Source of the DNA: Piscinibacter aquaticus
GTDB lineage: Bacteria > Pseudomonadota > Gammaproteobacteria > Burkholderiales > Burkholderiaceae_C
Reading direction: 5' to 3'
DNA: 64,000 nt
Assembly: GCA_007994965.1 (NCBI GenBank)
Contig: VOPW01000001.1
Span: 4,092,001 to 4,156,000, forward strand
Part shown: positions 44,448 to 55,274 of the stretch, in pieces
Layout of the letters: each line of letters starts with the position of its first letter
Numbering within the stretch: the first letter of the stretch is position 1
Position numbers and translations under genes: made by a program
The notes under the pieces: generated by a model
Seen by the model: only the letters and a program-made list of their open reading frames with translations
Databases searched by the model: none
Told to the model about the DNA's origin: nothing

Positions 44448-45796
44448 TCAGGCCGCGAAGGCTACGCGAACCGCGAGCCCGCCAAGCGCCGCCGAATGCG
44501 CGGCCTCGATCTGCGCGCCATGCACGGCCGCGATGCGCCGCACGATCGACCAGCCGAGGCCGCTGCGGCGCCGCCGTGCCGAGCACGCGGTAGAAGCGCT
44601 CGCCGAGGCGCGCGCGCTGCTCGTCGCTCAGGCCCGGGCCGCTGTCGTCGACCCGCAGCACCGTGCTCTCGCCTTCGCGCCCCAGCGAGACCACCACGCG
44701 CACGCCATCCCCGCCGTAGCGCAGCGCGTTGTCGGCCAGGTTGCGAAGCAGCACGCCGAGCAAGGTGGCGCTGCCGCGCACGGGCCAAGCGCCTTCCGCC
44801 TCCAGTTCGAGCCGCTGGCCGCGCGCCAGCGCCGCCGGCGCCAGTTCCGCCAGCACCTCGCGTGCGATCGACGCGAGGTCGACCGTCTCTCGCGGGCCCT
44901 GGTCGGTGGACTCCAGCCGCGCCAGGGTCAGCAGCTGTTCCACCAGCCGCGTTGCCCGGTCGCAGCCGGCCAGCGTGGCGGCCAGTGCCTGCGCGCGCGC
45001 GGCGTCGTCGTTGCCGGCCACCTGCGCCACCTGCGCCTGCGCGCGGATGGCGGCGATCGGCGTGCGCAGCTCGTGAGCGGCATCGGCGGTGAAGCGGCGC
45101 TCGCTGTCGAGCAGCGAGGCGATCCGTGCGAACAGGTCGTTCAGCGCCTGCACCAGCGGGGCGATCTCGCTGGGCAGCGCATCGCCGGCGGCATCCGCCG
45201 CGATCGGCTGCAGCGCGCGCGGCTCGCGTTCGGCGATGGCGCGGCCGAGGCGGCGCAGCGGCAAGAGGCCCTGGCGCACCGCCCACCACAGCAGCAGCGC
45301 CAGCAGCGGCAACGCCACCAGCATGGGCGCGATCAGCCCCTGCAGCAGGCCTTCGAGGATGGACTGGCGCGAATCGAGTTCTTCGCCGACGTAGACCTGC
45401 ATGCGGCGGTCACGGCCCTGCGCCGCGAACACCCGCCAGGGCTCGCCGGCAATCTGCGTGGTCGCGAAGCCGCGCCGGATCTCCGCCATCGGCGTGGCCG
45501 GCGCATTGGCCGAGCGCGCCACCAGCTCGCCCTTGCGCCACACCTGGAACGCCACCTTCGGCGCATAGCGGTGCAGCGCGGGGCATCGATGCCTTCGTCG
45601 TCGTCCGGCGCCTCGATCTCGTCGACCTGGCGCACGATCAGCAGCGCCGCGGCCTGCGCGAGGTGGCCGTCGAGCAGCTCGTCGAGCTCGTGCTGCGCCT
45701 CGCGCCGGTGAAGGCGGCCGCCGCCAGCCAGACGACCAGCATGCTGGCCAGCACCAGCACCAGCACGCGGGCCTGCAGCGAACGAGGCAGCTTCAC
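44448..45796 (-). CDS. Two-component sensor histidine kinase, QseC-like (frame broken three times)
   Basis: About 450 residues. GTG start at 45796 overlapping the regulator stop (GTGA). First membrane helix ARVLVLVLASMLVVWLAAAA, periplasmic sensor with HRYAPKVAFQVWRKGELVAR, second helix PMLVALPLLALLLWWAV, HAMP, H box RRFTADAAHELRTPIAAIRA, N box LLRNLADNALRYGG, G box DDSGPGLSDEQR and end GLGWSIVRRIAAVHGAQIEA. Breaks near 45708, 45583 and 44560. It is the last gene of the shp-dhc-cytB operon and should report on its signal to the regulator. Confidence 0.84.
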
Positions 45797-46456
45797 GAGG
45801 GCGAGCGTGCGATGGCGTAGCCGATGCCGCGCACGGTCTGGATCAGCGAGGGCTTCAGCTTGCGGCGCAGATGGTGGATGTGCACCTCGACGGCATTGCT
45901 CTCCACCTCCTGGCCCCAGCCGTAGATGCGCTGCTCGAGCTGCTCGCGCGAGCACGCGGCCGTCGGCGAGCATCAGCGCGTGCAGCACGTCGAACTCGCG
46001 GGCCGAGAGCGTGACCGGTTCGCCGTCCATCGTCACCAGCCGCTTGGCCGCATCGAGCACCACGCCGTCGAGCGCGAGCTGCTGCTCGGCCACGCCGTGG
46101 GCGCGGCGCACCAGGGCGCGCAGCCGCGCGGCGAGCTCGTGCAGGTCGACCGGCTTGAGCACGTAGTCGTCGGCACCGAGGTCCAGGCCGCGGATGCGCT
46201 CGCTGACCGCATCGCGCGCGGTGAGCACCAGCACCGGCAGCTTCACACCCTCGGCGCGCACGGCCTGCAGCACGTCCATGCCGTCCTTCATCGGCAGGCC
46301 GAGATCGAGCACGGCCGCATCGTGGCTGGCGCTGCGCAGCTCGCGCTCGGCGGTCCGGCCGTCGCGCACCCAGTCGACCTGGAAGCCGAGCTGGCGCAGC
46401 CCGGCGCGCAGCCCGTCGCCGAGCAGCGGATCGTCTTCGACGAGCAGGATGCGCAT
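45793..46456 (-). CDS. Two-component response regulator, OmpR/QseB family (one frame break)
   Basis: About 221 residues. Receiver: VEDDPLLGDGLRAGLRQLGF, phospho-aspartate in DAAVLDLGLPMKDGMDVL (about residue 51), LVLTARD and lysine in DYVLKPVDLHEL. C-terminal OmpR winged helix ends NAVEVHIHHLRRKLKPSLIQ then TVRGIGYAIA. The frame breaks near 45953 in a CG repeat. Overlaps the kinase start by 4 bp and follows the cytochrome b gene by 10 bp. Confidence 0.86.
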
Positions 46457-46466
46457 GGCCGGATTG

Positions 46467-47161
46467 TCAGTCGTCGTCGCGGTCTGCCGACTTGTCGTGG
46501 CTCAGTGCTGCGGCCTGCGCCAGCGTGCCGGAGGGCGCCGCTTCGTACTGCAGCCACCAGAAGCCGAGCACGGCGGCCAGCAGCGCGGCGGCCAGCGGCG
46601 CCCAGGCGCGGCGGATGCCTTCGCTCGCCGGAACCGGCTTGCGGCCGGTGAACATCGAGCGCACCAGGTTCTCCTTGTGCACGAAGCTGCTCACCACGAC
46701 GCCGAGCACGTGCACGATCACCAGCAGCATCATGCCGTTGGCCGCGCCCTCGTGCAGCTCTTCCAGCCACTCGCCGCCGAGTTCGTTGTAGGTGGCGAAG
46801 CCGCTCGCCGCGGTGACGGCAATGAGCGTGAGCAGCCCGATGATCGCCAGCGCGCCGGCCGGGTTGTGGCCGGTGTGGTGCTCGGGGTGCCGACCGACCA
46901 GCGACTTCAGGTAGCCGATCACGGCACGCGGCCCGCGCACGAAGCTGGCGAAGCGCGCATGGCGTGTGCCGACCAGCCCCACAGCACGCGGAAGGCCAGC
47001 AGGCCGGCCATGGTGTAGCCCAGCGTCACGTGCACGAGGCGCCAGTGTTCGCTCTCGGCGGTGATCCAGGCGCCGGCAAAGCACAGCACCAGCAGCCAGT
47101 GGAAGACGCGCACGGGCACGTCCCACACCAGGGTCGACGGGGTTCGGGTGTCGGTGTTCAT
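46467..47161 (-). CDS. Cytochrome b561-type protein of the SHP/DHC operon (one frame break)
   Basis: 231 residues after repair. Di-haem membrane cytochrome of the bacterial b561/nickel-cytochrome type: VWDVPVRVFHWLLVLCFAGA, HVTLGYTMAGLLAFRVLWGL, and EELHEGAANGMMLLVIVHVL carry the candidate haem histidines. The frame breaks at 46976 (GGGGCTGGTC, restored GGGGCCTGGTC on the coding strand). It would take electrons from the quinone pool to the diheme cytochrome encoded upstream. Confidence 0.85.
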
Positions 47162-47192
47162 CGTGATCTCTCCTTGGCGTCGTGCCCCGGCC

Positions 47193-47648
47193 TCAGCGCG
47201 GGATGCTCACGCGGTCTTCGTCGTAATCGCCCTCGTTGGCGCCGCGGTGGCAGGCGCTGCAGTTCGAGGCACTCTTGATCGCCGGGCGGCTCCACGCCGC
47301 CTTGGGCACCTCGCGGTGCTCGCGGACGAACCAGTCGCCGCGGGTGATGCGGTCGTCCGGCGGCACGCCGCGCACGCGCTTGCCGCTGCCGGCATGGGCG
47401 AGCAGCCAGTCGCCGATGGACTTCTGCGCGGCGGCATCGAGCGTGGCATCGGTGCCGTAGTGCTTGTCGAGGCTGCCCATCAGGCGCTGCCACGATTCCT
47501 TCGGCAGCAGCGCCGGCGGATAGGGCGTATGGCAGGCGCCGCACTCCTGCACGTAGGCGGGCGACAGCGTGAAGCGGTCGTCGCCGGCCTGTGCGAGCGT
47601 GGCGACGAGGGCGAGGGGCGCCAGCAGCGCGATTCGGAGCGTGGTCAT
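47193..47648 (-). CDS. dhc: Diheme cytochrome c (DHC)
   Basis: 151 residues, unbroken. Signal peptide RIALLAPLALVATLAQA, then two haem motifs: ECGACHTPYPPALLP (about residue 36) and NCSACHRGANEGDYDED (about 131). The long segment between, with WQRLMGSLDKHYGTDATLD, is typical of DHC. In Rhodobacter and Shewanella DHC reduces SHP. The start ATG 47648 lies 11 bp after the shp stop; translation is likely coupled. Confidence 0.86.
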   Translation of the reverse strand: MTTLRIALLAPLALVATLAQAGDDRFTLSPAYVQECGACHTPYPPALLPKESWQRLMGSLDKHYGTDATLDAAAQKSIGDWLLAHAGSGKRVRGVPPDDRITRGDWFVREHREVPKAAWSRPAIKSASNCSACHRGANEGDYDEDRVSIPR

Positions 47649-47659
47649 CGTGCGGCTCC

Positions 47660-48046
47660 TCACTTCAGCGTCATCAGCCAGGCCAGCACGTCGGCCTTCT
47701 CGCCGGGCGAGCACTCGCGGCCGAGCACGTCGTTGCAGTTGCGGCGGAACCACTTCTCGGTCTTGGCGGCGTCGGCGAAGCGTTCGGCGTTGGCGGCGGG
47801 CGCCAGCGGCTGGATGGCCTTGCCGGTGGAGGCGTGCTTGCCCATGCCGGTGGGCGTGCTGCCATGGCAGGAGGAGCAGCTCCACTCCTTGCCGCCTTGC
47901 GTGGTGAAGAACTTCTGCCCGCGCGCCGGGTCGGCCGCGGTCTTGGCGGCGGCGCTGTAGCCGGCGAGCTGCTCGGCCGGCGTGGCGGCCATGGCGCCGG
48001 CCGCGGCCAGCACGAGGGCGAAGAACAACGAGGTGGCTTTCTTCAT
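47660..48046 (-). CDS. shp: Sphaeroides haem protein (SHP), DUF1924 monohaem cytochrome c
   Basis: 128 residues, unbroken. Signal peptide KKATSLFFALVLAAAGAMA, haem motif SCSSCHGSTPTGMGKHASTG (about residue 57) and a second cysteine pair near the end (RRNCNDVLGRECSPGEKADV). In SHP the haem iron is held by His and Asn, and the Asn moves away to let O2 or NO bind; the Asn in RNCND is the candidate ligand here. First gene of the five-gene operon. Confidence 0.85.
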   Translation of the reverse strand: MKKATSLFFALVLAAAGAMAATPAEQLAGYSAAAKTAADPARGQKFFTTQGGKEWSCSSCHGSTPTGMGKHASTGKAIQPLAPAANAERFADAAKTEKWFRRNCNDVLGRECSPGEKADVLAWLMTLK

Positions 48047-48124
48047 GGCGACTCCTTTTCGGTGTCGCCATGGTCGAGGCCGCGCTTTAAGGAACTCTTA
48101 GCGCCCCTTGGCGCTTGATCTGCG

Positions 48125-49313
48125 TCAGATCACGGCGGCCATGGCCTGCGCGGTGGCTTCGACGTTGCCGGTATTCAGCCCGGCGATGCACAGCCGGCCG
48201 GAGCGGATCAGGTAGACCGCGAACTCCTCGCGCAGCCGGTCGACCTGCGCAGCGGACAGGCCGGTGTAGCTGAACATGCCACGCTGGCTGAGGAAGTAGC
48301 CGAAGTCGCGGCCGGGCAGCTTGGCGCTGAGCACCGCATGCAGCTGCTGGCGCATCGCCAGCATGCGCGTGCGCATCGCGGCGAGCTCGCCTTCCCAGAG
48401 CGCGCGCAGCGCCGGGTCGGTGAGAACCTTGGCGACGATCTGGCCGCCGTGGATCGGCGGGCTGGAGTAGTTGCGCCGCACGGTGAACTTGAGCTGGCCG
48501 AGCACCAGCGCCGCCTGCGCCGCATCGGGGCAGACCACGCTGAGCGCGCCGGCGCGCTCGCCGTAGACGCTCATGCTCTTCGAGAAGCTGTTGGCCACGA
48601 AGGCCGGCAGCCCGGCCGCGGCGATGGCGCGGATCGCATACGCGTCTTCCGCGATGCCGTCGCCGAAGCCCTGGTAGGCGAGGTCGAGATAAGGGATCAG
48701 GTTGCGCCGCTTGAGCAGCGGGATCAGCTCGTCCCATTGCGCGCGTGAGGTCGACGCCGGTCGGGTTGTGGCAGCAGGCGTGCAGCAGCACGATGCTGCG
48801 CGCGGGCAGCTTGTCGAGCGTGGCCAGCATGTCGGCGAAGCGCACGCCGCCCGTCGCGGCGTCGTAGTAGGGGTAGCTGTTCACCGTGATGCCGGCACCT
48901 TCGAACATCGAGCGGTGGTTGTCCCAGGTCGGGTCGCTCACCCACACGCCGCTGCCGGGGAACCAGCGCGCGATGAAATCGGCGCCGACCTTCAGCCCGC
49001 CCGACGAACCCACCGACTGGATCGTGGCCACACGGCCGCTCTTCACCGCCTCGTGATCGGCGCCAAACAGCAGCGCCTGCACGGCAGCGCGGAAGTTGAC
49101 CGCGCCTTCGATCGGCAGGTAGGGCTTGGCGCCGCCTTCGGCGAGCAACTGCGCCTCGGCGCGCTGCACCGACTCGAGCACCGGGATGCGGCCGGCGTCG
49201 TCGAAGTAGATGCCGATCGACAGGTTGATCTTGTGCGGCCGCGGGTCCTTCTGGAAGTCCTCGTTGAGGCTGAGGATCGGATCGCCGGCAAACGGTTCGA
49301 CGTGGGCAAACAT
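48125..49313 (-). CDS. tyrB: Aromatic/aspartate aminotransferase, class I (one frame break)
   Basis: 395 residues after repair. PLP lysine in [20 protein letters not shown] (about residue 245); also [25 protein letters not shown] and the arginine motif [32 protein letters not shown] is the usual start of the aspartate/tyrosine aminotransferase group. The frame breaks near 48745 (ACGCGCGCAATGG, one base too many). Substrate range (Asp, Tyr, Phe) cannot be fixed from sequence. Confidence 0.87.
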
Positions 49314-49337
49314 GGTCGGGGAAAGGTTCGAGAGAGG

Positions 49338-49828
49338 TCAGGCGGCGAGCGCGGCTTCGATGTCCTTGCGCAGCGACTCGGGCGTGTCGGTCGGCGCGTA
49401 GCGCTTGAGCACGGTGCCATCGCGGCCGATCAGGAACTTGGTGAAATTCCACTTCACCGCCTGCGAGCCGAGCACGCCGCGCGCTTCGCTCGTCAGGTAC
49501 TTCCACAGGGGTGGGCATTGCCGCCATTGACCTCGACCTTGCCCATCATCGGGAAGCTCACGCCATAGTTCATCTCGCAGAACGAGGCGATCTCGCCGTT
49601 GTCGCCCGGATCCTGGCCGCCGAACTCGTTGCTCGGGAAGCCGATCACCACCAGGCCGCGGTCGCGGTAGTCCTTCCACAGCTGTTCGAGGCCTCGAAAC
49701 TGCGGCGTGAAGCCGCACTGGCTGGCGGTGTTGACGATCAGCAGCACCTTGCCGCGCTGGGTGGACAGGTGCGCCGGCTTGCCGTCGATCGACAGGGCCT
49801 CGAAGTCGTAGACGCTGGTCTGGGCCAT
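49338..49828 (-). CDS. Glutathione peroxidase-family protein (one frame break)
   Basis: 163 residues after repair. Catalytic cysteine in NTASQCGFTPQFRGLEQL (about residue 37), FPSNEFGGQDPG and VKWNFTKFLIGRDG give the Cys/Gln/Trp/Asn set. The frame breaks near 49508 where CACCCCTGTGG needs a fifth C. Reduces hydroperoxides with glutathione or thioredoxin. Start ATG 49828. It lies 24 bp after the aminotransferase start on the same strand. Confidence 0.88.
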
Positions 49829-49959
49829 GGAGGTTCTCCGCGGGTGGAGCCGCGATGGTACGGCGAGCCGCCGGGCGGCGTGAGGAATCACCGGGAAGAT
49901 CCGGCAATCCCGAAGACCATCATTGGATGGCACGCGGCGGCGCGCGATGATCTGCCGAC

Positions 49960-50837
49960 ATGGGCGCGCCGCAGTACGTCGACACCTTCACCGTTGCCAT
50001 CGAGGGCTTCTCGGCCTTCGAACGCCAGGCGCTGACCTCCTTCTTCCGCCTGGCCGCGCAGCGGTCACCGGCCTTCCGGCAGGTGGACGAGGTGGGCATG
50101 GCCGATTTCCTGATCGCCGATGCCGACCATGCCGCCTCGGTGGCCGCAGTTCGCCGCAGCCAGCGGGTCGAGGATTCCGTCTTCATCGGCGCGCGCGCGC
50201 GGAGGGCGCCGCGGCTTGGCTGCCGCGGCCGATCGAACCGGTGCACGTGCTGCGCGCGCTCGACGAGCTGGTGGAGTTGCGCCTGAGCGCCCCCGAGCCG
50301 CCCAGTGCGATGATGGACCTCGATCCGCTCGAGGCCGATACCCAACGCGGAGACATCGACGATTCGCCGCGTGCGGCAGAGGCGCCGGCGGCGCCGTCAC
50401 GGCCGCGCGGCGGCGGCGGGCGTGAGGTGCTGCTGGTCGAGGACAGCCCGATCGCGCGCCAGTTTCTCAAGCAGCGCCTGCAGCACCTGGGCTACCGCGT
50501 GCTCGACTGCGCCTCCGGAGAGGCGGCGCTGGAGATCCTCTCCAAGCGCACCTTCGGCATGGTGTTCCTCGACGTGGTGCTCGGCCCGCCGGGCAGCGTC
50601 GACGGCCTGCAGCTGTGCCAGCGCCTGAAGCAGCGCGGGGCGCAGGGCGGTGGCCTGCGCACCGTGGTGGTCATCGTCACCGGGCTGGATGGCGCCACCG
50701 ACCGCGTGCGCGGCTCGCTGGCCGGCTGCGATGCCTACCTGACCAAGCCGCTGCACGAGAGCGAATTCATCGCCACGCTGTTGCAGGTCGACCCGGCGTT
50801 CGAGTGGTCGGCCGACGCCTCGTCGGCCGCGGCCTGA
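49960..50837 (+). CDS. Response regulator with a degenerate N-terminal receiver and a full C-terminal receiver (one frame break)
   Basis: About 292 residues. The N-terminal part (VDTFTVAIEGFSAFERQALT to LLPRPIEPVHVLRALDELV) has receiver-like secondary structure and a closing PIxPxxVLxAL helix but no clear phospho-aspartate. The C-terminal receiver is complete: EVLLVEDSPIARQFLKQRL, aspartate in MVFLDVVLGPPGSVDGLQL, Thr in VVIVTGLDG and lysine in AYLTKPLHESEF. There is no output domain. The frame breaks in a CG repeat near 50200. No kinase adjacent. Confidence 0.78.
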
Positions 50838-50844
50838 ACGCCGA

Positions 50845-51753
50845 TCAATGCGCGTCCGCGCGCTGCAGCGTCGACAGCAGCGCCGCCAGCAGGATCAACC
50901 CGCCGCCGGCCAGCAACTGCGCATCGAGCGTGCCGCCGCCGAGTGCGAGTGCCGACAGCGAGGCGAACAGGATCTCGGTCAGCATCACCACCGAGGTCAC
51001 GTTGGCCGGCAGACGCGCCGCGCCGTACTGCAGCGCGATGTTGGCTACGAGGAAGAGCAGCGCCATCACGCCCACGCCGACGACCCAACCCGTGGCCGGT
51101 GCCGGCGGCGCACCGATCGCGCCGGTGCCGGTGAGCGACAGCGCCAGCACGCCGGCCACCGCCATGCCGCCGAAGAACATAGCCAGCGCGCGCGCTTCCT
51201 CGGGCCGGTGTGCCTCGCGGCGCAGCATCACGTTGTTCAGCGCGAAGCTGAATCCGCCGAAGACGGCCAGCCAGTCGGGCAGCGAGCGCGGCAGTGGCAG
51301 CGCCTCCCAGCCGCTGCGCTCGGCCGGCCACAGCACGATCGCCGCGCCGGCCAGCGCCAGCGCCACGCGCAGCAGCGCATGGTGCGTGAAGCGTTCGCCG
51401 AGCAGCAGCCGCGCGAGCAGCACCGCCCACAAGGGCATCAGGTAGAACAGCAGCACCACGCGCACCACGTCGCCGATGGTCACCGCCCAATTGAAGGCGG
51501 CGTTGGTCGAGCCGGCGGCGAGTACCAGCACCCACAGCACCGGCGCGCGCAGCAGCTGGCCCACCGCCTTCGGCCGCAGCGCGACGATGACGCTCACCGC
51601 CAGCGCATAGATCAGCACCGTGGCCCACAGCGGATGCAGCCCGCGTGCCTCGAACTGGCGGAACGGCCACCACGAGGTGCCCCAAACGAAGGCGTTGATC
51701 ACGAGGGCCAGGGCCGGCCAGAGGAAGGGCGTGCGCGCGGAAACCAGGGACAT
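50845..51753 (-). CDS. EamA/DMT-family membrane transporter
   Basis: 302 residues, unbroken. Two EamA repeats, about ten hydrophobic segments: ALALVINAFVWGTSWWPFRQ, STNAAFNWAVTIGDVVRVVL, FGGFSFALNNVMLRR, VMLTEILFASLSALALGG. The family exports metabolites or drugs; substrate unknown. Convergent with the double-receiver gene (7 bp). Confidence 0.83.
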   Translation of the reverse strand: MSLVSARTPFLWPALALVINAFVWGTSWWPFRQFEARGLHPLWATVLIYALAVSVIVALRPKAVGQLLRAPVLWVLVLAAGSTNAAFNWAVTIGDVVRVVLLFYLMPLWAVLLARLLLGERFTHHALLRVALALAGAAIVLWPAERSGWEALPLPRSLPDWLAVFGGFSFALNNVMLRREAHRPEEARALAMFFGGMAVAGVLALSLTGTGAIGAPPAPATGWVVGVGVMALLFLVANIALQYGAARLPANVTSVVMLTEILFASLSALALGGGTLDAQLLAGGGLILLAALLSTLQRADAH

Positions 51754-51854
51754 CGGGGCGATTCTCGCCGTTGATCCGGCTCAGCCTCCCCAGCTTGTCG
51801 GATTGCCCGGGCGCGGCGGCGGCGATACCGTCATCGGCCTCGAGGAGGACACCG

Positions 51855-52742
51855 ATGAACCCGCTGCAGATCTTTGCCCCTTCCAGCCTGAACGACCCGA
51901 CCCTCGCGCCCAACCTGGGCGGCTACGGCATGCGCTTTCTCGCCGAGGGCGACTCGTGGTTCACCGTCGGCGCGCTCAACCCGCTGAAGAATGCCAACCT
52001 GCTGTTCGAGATGCGCTTCGAGCAGACCGCGGTGGCGATCAACTGCGCCACGCCGGGCGACACGCTGCGCCGCATGGCGGCGCTGCGCAGCGATCCGGAG
52101 TTCGTCGACCTGCTCGCCGGCCGGCGCCGCCGCGCCTGGGACGGCATCCTGATGTCCTGCGGCGGCAACGACCTGATCGATGCGCTCGGCGTGCGCGGCG
52201 CCGGCGTGCCGCTGGCCCTGCGGCTGCTGCGCGAGGCGGCTGAATGGGGGCCGGTGGCCGAAGGGGCGGCGCGCTATCTCAGCGATGCCGGATGGCAGAC
52301 CTTCTGCACCTATTTCGAGGCCAACCTCGATGCGATCGTCGCGCTGCGCGACCGTGGCCCTTCGAAGGGCGCGCCGATCTTCCTGCACGGCTACGCGGTG
52401 CCGATGCCGCGGCCGGCGCCGGCCGGGATGGGCCTCGGGCCCTGGCTGCTGCCGGCGGTGCAGGCCTACGGCATTCCGGTGGACGACTACGAGGCGGTGG
52501 CCGAGCTGCTGATCGGCCGGCTGGCCAAGCTGCTGTCGGACTGTGCGGCCGATGCGGCTCGATTCCCGAACCTGCACTTCTTCGACACCACGCTGATCCC
52601 GGTCGAGCCCGCCGCGCCCGGCAGCAGCGGCGAGAGCGGCGACTGGATCAACGAGATCCACCTCAACCGCAGCGGCTGCCGCAAGCTGGCGGTGCCGTGG
52701 GCGAAGGCGATCGAGGCGGTGATCGTCGGGCAGCGGGGCTGA
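51855..52742 (+). CDS. SGNH/GDSL-like hydrolase family protein
   Basis: 295 residues, unbroken. Block I LAEGDSWFTVG (about residue 32) has the GDS serine; block III SCGGNDLIDALG (about 97) gives the Gly and Asn; block V GDWINEIHLNRSGCRKLAVP (about 270) supplies the His. No signal peptide, so cytoplasmic. Esterase or lipase activity is expected, substrate unknown. Divergent from eamA. Confidence 0.8.
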   Translation: MNPLQIFAPSSLNDPTLAPNLGGYGMRFLAEGDSWFTVGALNPLKNANLLFEMRFEQTAVAINCATPGDTLRRMAALRSDPEFVDLLAGRRRRAWDGILMSCGGNDLIDALGVRGAGVPLALRLLREAAEWGPVAEGAARYLSDAGWQTFCTYFEANLDAIVALRDRGPSKGAPIFLHGYAVPMPRPAPAGMGLGPWLLPAVQAYGIPVDDYEAVAELLIGRLAKLLSDCAADAARFPNLHFFDTTLIPVEPAAPGSSGESGDWINEIHLNRSGCRKLAVPWAKAIEAVIVGQRG

Positions 52743-52749
52743 CGACCGG

Positions 52750-54023
52750 TCAGTGTTTGTCGGTTCTGGCAATCGCCAGCAGGTGCTCCACTTCCTCGCG
52801 GTGCTTCACGCAGTTCGAGCGGTGCCAGCCGCGGATCAGCCACATCGTGCCGGCCACCACCAGGCCGAAGATGGTGATCGCGCCGAAGGCCGACAGGCCG
52901 AACTTGGTCATGCCGGCGTAGAAGGCGCCGAGGCCGAGGATGCAGGCCTGCTCGTTGAAGTTCTGCACCGCGATCGAGCGGCCGGCGCCCATCAGGTTGT
53001 GGCCGCGGTGCTGCAGCAGCGCATTCATCGGCACGATCAGGAAGCCGCAGATCGCGCCCATCACGATCAGGAAGGGCACGGCCGTCCACAGCGTGTTGAT
53101 GAACACCAGCCCGATCATCAGGAAACCCACCACGATCGCCAGCGGGATCACCGAGGTCGCGCGGTCGAGCTTCATCGTCAGCGAGGCGATCACCGCGCCG
53201 GCGATCGAGCCGATCACCACCACGCCGGCGAGGTTCGAGGCCTGCGCGGTGCCGTAGCCCAGCGCCGCGGCGGCCCAGGCGAACACGATCACGCGCAGGT
53301 TGCCGAAGATGCCCCACAGCAGCGTGGTCGTGGCCAGCGAGATCTGGCCGAGCTTGTCGCCCCACAGCCGCGAGTTGCAGTTGGAGAAGTCGCGCACCAG
53401 CGGCACGAGGCCGCTCATCGGCTGCAGCGGTGCGTCGGTGCGCGGAATGCGCAGGTTGAACAGCGCCGCGATCACGTAGAAGAAGACGATCACCGAGATC
53501 GCCGCCTCGGGCGCGGTGTCGATGCCGGTGTCGAGCAGCGGCAGGTCGAACGACAGCAACTCGGTGGACAGCCGCTGGCCGACCAGCTGCCCCCGGCCAG
53601 GATGCCGAGGATGATCGAGGCCACCGTCAGGCCTTCGATCCAGCCATTGCCCTTGACCAGCTGCGAGGGCGGCAGCAGTTCGGTCAGGATGCCGTACTTG
53701 GCCGGCGAATAGGCCGCCGCGCCCAGGCCCACCACCGCATACGCCAGCAGCGGGTGGCCGCCGAACAGCATCAGCAGGCAGCCCGCCACCTTGATGGCGT
53801 TGGAGACGAACATCACCCGGCCCTTGGGGATCGCGTCGGCGAAGGCACCGACGAAGGGCGCGAGCAGGACGTAGAAGAGCGCGAACATCGGCGCCAGTGC
53901 CGGTACCTGCCACGACGGCGCCTTGGACAGGCGCAACAGCTCGACGGCCGCCACCAGCAATGCGTTGTCGGCCAGCGAGCTGAAGAACTGCGCCGACATG
54001 ATGGTGTAGAAGCCCTTTTTCAT
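52750..54023 (-). CDS. lplT: Lysophospholipid transporter LplT (one frame break)
   Basis: 424 residues after repair. Major-facilitator membrane protein that flips lysophospholipids across the inner membrane. Start [20 protein letters not shown] and [39 protein letters not shown] are LplT hallmarks. The frame breaks near 53590 (GGGGGCAGCTGG, one C short). Close to alr and radA, an arrangement seen in Burkholderiales; in enterobacteria LplT pairs with Aas, absent here. Confidence 0.88.
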
Positions 54024-54167
54024 TCGCTCCGTATCGCCTGCGCGATGCCCGGGAATGCGGGGAGAAGTCGGCGGCGCCGGTTTATAGCATGCGGTTACCA
54101 GCGCTCACCGTGGGGCAGGCCCGAGGCATCGGCCGGGCGTGACGCGGCTGGCAGAATCGTTTCCACC

Positions 54168-55274
54168 ATGCCCCGCCCGATCGCCGCCACCATCCACACC
54201 GACGCGCTGGCCCATAACCTGCGCCGTGCGCGGCAGGCGGCGCCGAATGCGCGCGTGTGGGCGGTGGTCAAGGCGAATGCCTACGGCCACGGCATCGAGC
54301 GGGCGTATGCCGGTCTGTCCGGCGCCGACGGCTTCGCGCTGCTCGACCTCGACGAGGCGCAGCGTGTGCGCGATCTCGGCTGGCGCGGGCCGATCCTGCT
54401 GCTCGAGGGCTGCTTCGAATCGCGCGACCTCGAGCTGTGCTCCCGGCTCGACCTGTGGCACGTGGTGCACCACGAGGCGCAGATCGACATGCTGGCCGCG
54501 CACAAGACGCAGGCGCCGCACCGCGTCTTCCTGAAGATGAACAGCGGCATGAACCGGCTCGGCTTCCGGCCGCAGCACTACCGCGCCGCGTGGCAGCGGT
54601 TGTCGGGCCTGACGCAGGTCGACGAGATCACGCTGATGACGCATTTCGCCGATGCCGACGGCGAAGGCGGCGTGGCGGCGCAGGTCGAGGCCTTCGAGGC
54701 GGCCACGCGCGAACTGCCGGGCGAGCGCTCGCTCAGCAACAGCGCCGCGACATTGCGCTTCTGCGGCGGCGAGGGCGACGCTGCACAACTCGCCGCCGAC
54801 TGGGTGCGCCCCGGCATCATGGTCTATGGCTCGGCGCCCGATTTTCCCGCGCACGATGCCGCCGGCTGGGGTCTGCAGCCGGCGATGACGCTGGCGGCGA
54901 AGCTGATCGCGATCCAGCCGCTGCAGCCGGGCGACCGCGTCGGCTACGGCGGCAGCTTCACCGCCAGCGAGCCGATGCGCATTGGCGTGGTGGCCTGCGG
55001 TTATGCCGACGGCTATCCGCGCGTGGCGCCGACCGGCACGCCGGTGCTGGTCGATGGCGTGCGCACGCGCACCGTCGGTCGGGTGTCGATGGACATGATC
55101 ACCGTCGACCTGACGCCGGTGCCCTCGGCCGCGCTCGGGTCGGAGGTCACGCTGTGGGGCTGCGGTCCGAACGGCAGCGTGCTGGCGATCGACGAGGTGG
55201 CGCGCTCGGCCGGCACCGTCGGCTACGAATTGATGTGTGCGCTGGCGCCGCGGGTGCCGGTGAGCGTGGCGTGA
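54168..55274 (+). CDS. alr: Alanine racemase
   Basis: 368 residues, unbroken. PLP lysine in [13 protein letters not shown] (about residue 35), second motif [24 protein letters not shown], the catalytic tyrosine in [20 protein letters not shown] and [14 protein letters not shown]. Makes D-alanine for peptidoglycan. The start ATG 54168 gives the usual [18 protein letters not shown]. Divergent from lplT. Stop overlaps the next start (GTGA). Confidence 0.95.
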   Translation: MPRPIAATIHTDALAHNLRRARQAAPNARVWAVVKANAYGHGIERAYAGLSGADGFALLDLDEAQRVRDLGWRGPILLLEGCFESRDLELCSRLDLWHVVHHEAQIDMLAAHKTQAPHRVFLKMNSGMNRLGFRPQHYRAAWQRLSGLTQVDEITLMTHFADADGEGGVAAQVEAFEAATRELPGERSLSNSAATLRFCGGEGDAAQLAADWVRPGIMVYGSAPDFPAHDAAGWGLQPAMTLAAKLIAIQPLQPGDRVGYGGSFTASEPMRIGVVACGYADGYPRVAPTGTPVLVDGVRTRTVGRVSMDMITVDLTPVPSAALGSEVTLWGCGPNGSVLAIDEVARSAGTVGYELMCALAPRVPVSVA

